Below are positions 6,594 through 10,922 of a stretch of DNA of 10,922 nucleotides, in pieces. Position 1 is the stretch's first letter. Each line of letters opens with the position of its first letter. Position numbers and translations under genes: made by a program. Source of the stretch: an uncultured Mycoplasmatota bacterium (GTDB taxonomy: Bacteria > Bacillota_I > Bacilli_A > RF39 > UBA660); contig CANPBV010000054.1 of the NCBI GenBank assembly GCA_947572405.1, positions 1 through 10,922 on the forward strand, written 5' to 3'. Under the pieces are notes generated by a model. That model was given only the letters and a program-made list of their open reading frames with translations, ran no database searches and was not told the origin of the DNA.

Positions 6594-6600
6594 GTAATTA

Positions 6601-6903
6601 TTATCTTTTTTTGAAAAATATACGAATGGTATAAAATTCAAATATAGAAACTAAAATAATATAACCCAAAATTAATAAGGTATTAAAAATTCCTGTTGAA
6701 TATGTATTAATAATTCCAGGGATAGAAGCTGGAATATATTTATTCACAAAATTAGTAAATTCTACAATCTTTAATAATCCTGCAATGCTATGCATTAATC
6801 GTAAAAAGATATCTGCAATTATAACAAAATATACAAAACTACTAAATTGTTTAAAGAAAAATACGACGATTCCAATTAATACAACTAAAATAACTAAATC
6901 CAT
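6601..6903 (-). CDS. Small 100-aa integral membrane protein of unknown function
   Basis: Strongly hydrophobic protein with about three predicted membrane segments: roughly residues 2-17 (beginning DLVILVVLIGIVVFFF), 21-42, and 70-92. A more polar middle stretch (about 47-68) contains NKYIPASIPGI, and the C-terminus is basic (FFKKR), which suggests a cytoplasmic tail. No family recognised. The ATG has AGGAAGG upstream, whose AGG overlaps the TAG stop of the preceding 234-aa gene (11-bp gap), so the two are probably translated from one message and may work together at the membrane. It is the last gene before the terminator-like hairpin in front of ruvA. Any functional label would be a guess. 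Confidence 0.72.
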   Translation of the reverse strand: MDLVILVVLIGIVVFFFKQFSSFVYFVIIADIFLRLMHSIAGLLKIVEFTNFVNKYIPASIPGIINTYSTGIFNTLLILGYIILVSIFEFYTIRIFFKKR

Positions 6904-6914
6904 AAAATCCCTTC

Positions 6915-7619
6915 CTACTCTACTTCCGTTTTTGTCACTGTTCCGAAATCTCTATATACAATTTTTATTTTATATGTTTGAATCATTGTTTGGCTATACC
7001 CCTGCATTTCTTTTAAATCTAACTCAATTTCTACTATCTGATTATTTTTTTCCACTACTTCTATTGGCATAAAAGTATTATCTGTAATAATGCTTTGATG
7101 ATAAAGTTCTACAAATTTTGCAGTACTTATCGAATAACCTTTTTTTACAAGTTCATTTGCTTCATAATTGGTTGTATATTCTAGTTTGCTATTTCGTAAT
7201 ACTTCATTCAGAAAGTCAGGTCTTAATTTTAATAAATCATACCCTAATAAAGATGTCTCCTCGATAAAAATTTTGTTATATCCCTCCAAATGGTATAAAA
7301 AATTTTGTTCTAAATAATAGGTATCTTCTCCAATTGTTAGTTTTTCATAATCACCATTTCGAATACTATTTAAAATATAGGTTTCCTCATTGATTGTAAA
7401 AGTGACCTCCGATTTATAGTTCGACATTGATTTCCAATCACCCGCAGGATTTGATAATTCCTTTTTTGAGGTGCGAGTTCCTCTAACATCAAAAATAGAA
7501 AAAACCAAGAGAAAGAACCCCCCCCAAAGAACAAGTTTTACAAGGGCTCTTGTTCTTTTATTCTCTAATAGTTCTTTTACTAATTTTACATACTCATTTT
7601 CTTTGATTTTCTTTATCAT
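6915..7619 (-). CDS. 234-aa protein with one N-terminal membrane anchor, unknown function
   Basis: Layout: a basic, charged cytoplasmic stretch (1-26), one hydrophobic segment (about 27-43, LVKLVLWGGFFLLVFSIF), and a ~190-aa domain probably outside the membrane, rich in Tyr, Glu and Asn with alternating beta-like strands (VTFTINEETYILNSI, KLTIGEDTYYLEQNF, IVEIELDLKEM, YKIKIVYRDF). It has no cysteines in the outer domain and no recognised family. The ATG lies one base after the fmt TGA stop with only a weak ribosome site, so it probably depends on re-initiation from fmt. Codons 32-34 contain eight consecutive G's inside the membrane segment, unusual in this AT-rich DNA. By my reading, one extra G brings a stop 10 codons later, and one fewer gives a stop after about 45 altered codons. 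The frame as read is intact. Confidence 0.75.
   Translation of the reverse strand: MIKKIKENEYVKLVKELLENKRTRALVKLVLWGGFFLLVFSIFDVRGTRTSKKELSNPAGDWKSMSNYKSEVTFTINEETYILNSIRNGDYEKLTIGEDTYYLEQNFLYHLEGYNKIFIEETSLLGYDLLKLRPDFLNEVLRNSKLEYTTNYEANELVKKGYSISTAKFVELYHQSIITDNTFMPIEVVEKNNQIVEIELDLKEMQGYSQTMIQTYKIKIVYRDFGTVTKTEVE
7518..7525 (-). repeat. G8 homopolymer tract inside a membrane-protein gene
   Basis: Eight consecutive G's on the minus strand (C's on the plus strand), spanning the Trp32-Gly33-Gly34 codons of the 234-aa protein. It is the longest G/C homopolymer I could find in the window. Tracts of this kind are prone to slippage in replication and serve as on/off switches in other bacteria; whether this one varies is unknown. 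Confidence 0.9.
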
Positions 7620-7620
7620 A

Positions 7621-8586
7621 TCAATCTAATATTTTCCCTACCAAAGCTTCTTTGTTTTCCACACCATGAACAAAATCAATCGCTTTCATTCTTGTTTTTC
7701 CTTCCAATTGTACTTCTGTAAATACAACCTCACCATTGCTCACTTTTACTCCAAATCCATCTTTATAAATCGCAGTTATTTGACCATCAAACATTTCTGG
7801 AAAATAATTTTCAGTAATATAGCTTCCCCATACTTTTAAAATTTTTCCCTCATATAAACAATAAGCCCCAGGCCAACTATATAATCCCCGAATTAAGTTA
7901 TGAACTTGTCGTTTGGTCTTACTAAAACTAATTTTTTCATCAATTCTTCTAATTACAAATCCATAGCTTGCTTCACTACTATTCTGTTTGGTCCTAGAGT
8001 TAGTACCAGCTATAATAGATGGTAATGTTTCTAATAATAAGTTTCTACCTAATATTGAAAGTTTATTATGTAACGAAGAAGCGGTATCAGATGGTTTTAT
8101 TGCAATACTTTTTTGTGAAATAATATCTCCTTCATCCATTCCTTCACTCATATACATAATAGTTACACCGGTTTCAGTGGCCCCCTCCATAATGGCTCTA
8201 TGAATTGGAGCTCCACCACGAAATTTCGGAAGTAAAGAAGCATGTACATTAATACAACCTAATCTTGGTAATTTTAATAATTCAGATGGTAAAATTTGAC
8301 CATAGGCACAAGTAATAATCAAATCTGGCTGTAATACTCTAATTTCTTCTATTGCCTCTTTAATGTTATTGGGTTGTAATACTAGTACAGTATGTTCTAT
8401 TCCTACTTTTTTAATTGGAGAAAAAACAATTTTATTTTCTCTTCCTACTTTTTTATCTGGTTGCGTAATAATGGCTCTTACCTGGTAACTCCCTAATATT
8501 CCCTTCAGAATAGGAACCGCAAAGTCAGGTGTTCCCATAAAGACAATCTTGACATCTTTTTCAACATTTACTTTTTCTAAATCCAT
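7621..8586 (-). CDS. fmt: Methionyl-tRNA formyltransferase
   Basis: 321-aa enzyme that uses 10-formyl-tetrahydrofolate to formylate the amino group of Met on initiator tRNA, enabling bacterial translation initiation. The N-terminal Rossmann domain opens with IVFMGTPDFAVP (14-25). The catalytic Asn and His are in INVHASLLP (Asn113, His115), followed by the SLLPxFRGGAPIHRA signature (117-131) and GMDEGD (149-154) with the catalytic Asp. The C-terminal OB-like tRNA-binding domain (about 215-321) includes LIRGLYSWPGAY. The N-terminus is about 11 residues longer than most homologues. Met1 is still preferred: it has AAGGTGAT at proper spacing, and the only later Met (17) lies inside the first strand. 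It follows priA by 41 bp. In many Bacilli def lies between them; it does not here. The assignment is secure. Confidence 0.97.
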   Translation of the reverse strand: MDLEKVNVEKDVKIVFMGTPDFAVPILKGILGSYQVRAIITQPDKKVGRENKIVFSPIKKVGIEHTVLVLQPNNIKEAIEEIRVLQPDLIITCAYGQILPSELLKLPRLGCINVHASLLPKFRGGAPIHRAIMEGATETGVTIMYMSEGMDEGDIISQKSIAIKPSDTASSLHNKLSILGRNLLLETLPSIIAGTNSRTKQNSSEASYGFVIRRIDEKISFSKTKRQVHNLIRGLYSWPGAYCLYEGKILKVWGSYITENYFPEMFDGQITAIYKDGFGVKVSNGEVVFTEVQLEGKTRMKAIDFVHGVENKEALVGKILD

Positions 8587-8627
8587 ATTATCACCTTTTT
8601 CATTTTATCACAATTTATCAAAAAGTA

Positions 8628-10799
8628 CTATAAGCGAATTGGATTTAACTCAATTTCTACCTGTACTTTTTTATGTGCTTGATATCTTTCATAAATAAAT
8701 TTCAGTGGTTCTATAATATCGATTGTTTTCTTAAATTTAAGAATAATTTGAATATAATAAATATTATTAATTTTTGGCATCATAGCATTGCTAGGACCTA
8801 AGATAATAGCCTTACTCCCAACTGTTTCCCTTAAATAAGTCACAATTTTATTTGCTTCTGTTTGACAAGTCGAATAATCTTTTCCATGAATTTTGATTAA
8901 TCCTAGATTAAAAAATGGTGGATAAGATAATTTTTTGCGGATTCGCATTTCTTCCTCATAAAAACCTTCATAATCATGGTTCTTTGCTTTTAAAATACTA
9001 TAATGGTCCAAATTAAACCCCTCAATAATGACAGTTCCCTCTAGATCTTTTCGCCCTGCTCTACCCGCCACCTGGCTTAAAAGTGCAAAGGTTCGTTCAG
9101 CGCTTCTGAAATCAGGGACATTTAAAGAAGCATCTCCATTCATGACCCCTACTACTGTAACGCGCGGAAAATCAAGTCCCTTGGCTATCATTTGGGTTCC
9201 AATTAAAATATCATATTGATAATCTCTAAAAGCTTCTGTTATTTTTTCATGAGTACCTTTTTTAGATGTTGTATCAATATCCATTCGTATAATTCTAGCA
9301 TTCGGAAATTTTAATTTCGTTTCTTCCTCTAATCGTTCCGTTCCAATCCCCAAAGTAGAAATTTCTTCACTTTTACATTCTGGACAATTGTTCATAACAT
9401 ATTTTGTATAGTTACAGTAATGGCATTTTAAGCGATTCTGTGATTTATGATAAACGAGAGGAATATCACAGTTGGGACATTTTTCTATATATCCACAGAC
9501 TTTACAAGTGATAACAGTCGAAAAACCTCTACGATTTAATAACAAAATAATTTGTTCCTGCTTCTCTAGTGCTTCTGTTATTTTTTGCATTAAAAGTTTT
9601 GAAAATAACCGATTTCCATGTTTTATTTCATCTTTCATATCTACTAAATAAACTTCTGGTAAATGTTTTGAAATTCTCATTTTTAATGTTAATAATTGAT
9701 AAATTCCACTTTTCGCTCTTGTATAACTTTCTAAAGAAGGGGTAGCACTTCCGAGTACCACTGGACAATGATGATATTTTGCTCTCCATAAAGCGATATC
9801 TATTGCGCTATATTTAGGTGTATTTTCTTGCTTGTATGTTTCTGTATGTTCCTCATCAATAACAATAATCCCTAAATTTGTGAATGGTGCGAATATTGCA
9901 CTTCTAGCACCAATTACAATTGAAACTTCTTTTCGTTCTATTTTTCTCCATTCATCATATTTTTCTCCATTACTAAGACGAGAATGTAAAATCGCAATTT
10001 TATTTCCAAAACGATTTCGAAACAAAGCAACAATTTGAGGAGTTAAACTAATTTCTGGAACCAATACAATTGCTTCTTTTTTTTCTTTTAAAACTTCTTC
10101 TATGATATTCATATAAACTTCTGTTTTTCCACTTCCTGTTACTCCATGAAGTAAAAAGGGGGTAAAAGTATTTTTACTCGCTAATACAGTATCTACAACA
10201 TTTTGTTGTTCTTCATTTAGTTTTACTCTTATGGTTTCTACATGAGTTGTTTCATTTAGGCGATATGTTTCCTCTTTTATCTCTTTGATAATATTTTGCT
10301 TCAACAATGCATTAAGAGCTGAAACCGAAATATTAGCACATTCTTTTTTCGTTACTTTTTTGTTTTTCAAAATGATATCTAGAATTTGTTTTTGTTTTTC
10401 ACTTTTTACTTGTGTTTCTTTATTTAATACAATATAAGTTTCATACTTTTTAGGAATCACTGTTCCATTTTTAGCCTTTAAAGCTGTTGGCAACATTGTT
10501 TGATAGGCTGAAATTAAATTGCACAAGGTTTTCTTTGAAATATAAATCCCTAATTCTAGCAATTCTTTATTTAATACTGGATATTCATCCACCGCTTTTG
10601 TTACTTTCTTTAAAGCATACTCAGGAGGTTCTTGTAATCGATACTTTTTTAATACAAACCCTTCCAAGTCACGATTATTAAATGGAACTAAAACTCTAGA
10701 GCCAGCTGTCACGATTTCTTCTAATTCAAAAGGAAGTATATAGGTAAATGTTTGAACAATTTGCCGTGCTTTTATTTCCACTAATACATCTACAACCAT
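8628..10799 (-). CDS. priA: Primosomal protein PriA (replication restart helicase)
   Basis: 723-aa 3'-5' superfamily 2 DNA helicase that recognises stalled forks and D-loops and reloads the replicative helicase. An N-terminal 3'BD domain (1-105) and winged-helix region (about 125-185) precede the helicase core: Walker A GVTGSGKT (219-226), VPEISLTPQ, GARSA, DEEH box (315-318), SATPS (351-355). Eight cysteines (432, 435, 441, 444, 459, 462, 472, 475) form the two-zinc insertion. Then come LGIGTERLEEE, IGTQMIAKGLDFPRV, and QVAGRAGR, and the C-terminal domain. The frame is open 19 codons further upstream (to 10856), but I place the start at the ATG 10797-10799. GGAGGT lies 4 nt before it, and the promoter's likely start point (about 10814) rules out the upstream Met and makes the one at 10811 unlikely. 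This is the first gene of the priA-fmt operon. Confidence 0.97.
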   Translation of the reverse strand: MVVDVLVEIKARQIVQTFTYILPFELEEIVTAGSRVLVPFNNRDLEGFVLKKYRLQEPPEYALKKVTKAVDEYPVLNKELLELGIYISKKTLCNLISAYQTMLPTALKAKNGTVIPKKYETYIVLNKETQVKSEKQKQILDIILKNKKVTKKECANISVSALNALLKQNIIKEIKEETYRLNETTHVETIRVKLNEEQQNVVDTVLASKNTFTPFLLHGVTGSGKTEVYMNIIEEVLKEKKEAIVLVPEISLTPQIVALFRNRFGNKIAILHSRLSNGEKYDEWRKIERKEVSIVIGARSAIFAPFTNLGIIVIDEEHTETYKQENTPKYSAIDIALWRAKYHHCPVVLGSATPSLESYTRAKSGIYQLLTLKMRISKHLPEVYLVDMKDEIKHGNRLFSKLLMQKITEALEKQEQIILLLNRRGFSTVITCKVCGYIEKCPNCDIPLVYHKSQNRLKCHYCNYTKYVMNNCPECKSEEISTLGIGTERLEEETKLKFPNARIIRMDIDTTSKKGTHEKITEAFRDYQYDILIGTQMIAKGLDFPRVTVVGVMNGDASLNVPDFRSAERTFALLSQVAGRAGRKDLEGTVIIEGFNLDHYSILKAKNHDYEGFYEEEMRIRKKLSYPPFFNLGLIKIHGKDYSTCQTEANKIVTYLRETVGSKAIILGPSNAMMPKINNIYYIQIILKFKKTIDIIEPLKFIYERYQAHKKVQVEIELNPIRL

Positions 10800-10803
10800 A
10801 GCA

Positions 10804-10809
10804 ACCTCC
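10804..10809 (-). promoter_or_regulatory. Shine-Dalgarno site that fixes the priA start
   Basis: GGAGGT on the minus strand, followed by TGCT and the ATG at 10797-10799. It overlaps an in-frame ATG at 10809-10811, which has no ribosome site of its own, so the shorter start is favoured. Confidence 0.8.
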
Positions 10810-10820
10810 ATCCTGTTAAT

Positions 10821-10849
10821 ATTATAGCAAACATTTGTTTTTATGTAAA
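10821..10849 (-). promoter_or_regulatory. Sigma-A-type promoter of priA-fmt operon
   Basis: TTTACA (10844-10849), a 17-nt spacer and a perfect TATAAT (10821-10826) on the minus strand, with TG one base before the -10. The predicted start near 10814 gives a leader of about 15 nt that still holds the Shine-Dalgarno. The spacer contains a short inverted repeat, AAACA-AA-TGTTT (10829-10840). A 7-bp inverted repeat (TCCTGTT 10811-10817 and AACAGGA 10867-10873) flanks the whole promoter. This is the best promoter match in the window. Confidence 0.75.
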
Positions 10850-10922
10850 GAAACAAACTATTTAAGAACAGGATAAAATTATAAATTGAAGGAATAAAGT
10901 GCGATTAAGCCATATAAACAAA

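Noticed and set aside
3963..10681. Assorted plus-strand open frames of 60-95 codons
   Set aside because: Each lies antisense within a confidently identified minus-strand gene and lacks a ribosome site or protein-like features.
10800..10856. N-terminal extension of PriA by 19 codons
   Set aside because: The extension has no ribosome site, does not fit the family N-terminus, and lies across the promoter; the ATG at 10797-10799 has GGAGGT 4 nt upstream.
10862..10922. Open minus-strand frame at the right edge ending in TAA at 10862-10864, possibly the tail of an upstream gene
   Set aside because: Only about 19 codons are visible, hydrophobic and without a recognisable motif, so it cannot be told from chance.

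Overview
The window comes from an AT-rich (roughly 30% G+C by eye) low-GC Gram-positive-type bacterium (Bacillota or the Bacilli/Mycoplasmatota-related gut lineages). The grounds are AGGAGG-type Shine-Dalgarno sites, sigma-A-like promoters, and protein variants resembling Bacilli homologues. Conserved proteins use TGG for Trp and fmt ends in TGA, so the standard bacterial code applies and not the mycoplasma TGA=Trp code. All twelve genes lie on the minus strand, so transcription runs from high to low coordinates. No rRNA, tRNA, CRISPR array or mobile element was seen.

In transcription order: (1) A well-formed promoter at 10821-10849 drives priA (replication restart helicase), then fmt (initiator Met-tRNA formyltransferase) and two small unrecognised membrane proteins (234 and 100 aa). 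A G8 homopolymer lies inside the membrane segment of the 234-aa gene. This block ends in a probable intrinsic terminator or attenuator at 6564-6593. (2) A tightly packed cluster follows: ruvA, ruvB, an unknown 203-aa gene, queA, an unknown 320-aa gene with a GTG start, and miaA. Gaps are 1-bp overlap to 11 bp, and several TAG stops form part of the next gene's Shine-Dalgarno. It combines Holliday-junction processing (RuvAB) with tRNA anticodon-loop modification (QueA at position 34, MiaA at position 37). (3) Two type IV pilin-like genes end the window. Each has its own sigma-A-like promoter and a hairpin terminator overlapping its stop codon. They are diverged paralogues sharing a four-cysteine pattern. 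The downstream one has a canonical prepilin signal; the upstream one has lost the cleavage-site Gly and the Glu+5. They are separated by a 397-bp AT-rich non-coding stretch.

Most of the window is ordinary housekeeping. The parts worth a second look are the paired pilin-like genes with one apparently unprocessable member, the G8 tract in an AT-rich membrane gene, the 320-aa protein with possible resemblance to an inactivated M3-type metallopeptidase, and the terminator-like element in front of ruvA, which has no convincing promoter after it. I found no clear new multi-gene system. Pilin assembly genes (ATPase, platform protein, prepilin peptidase) are absent from the window.
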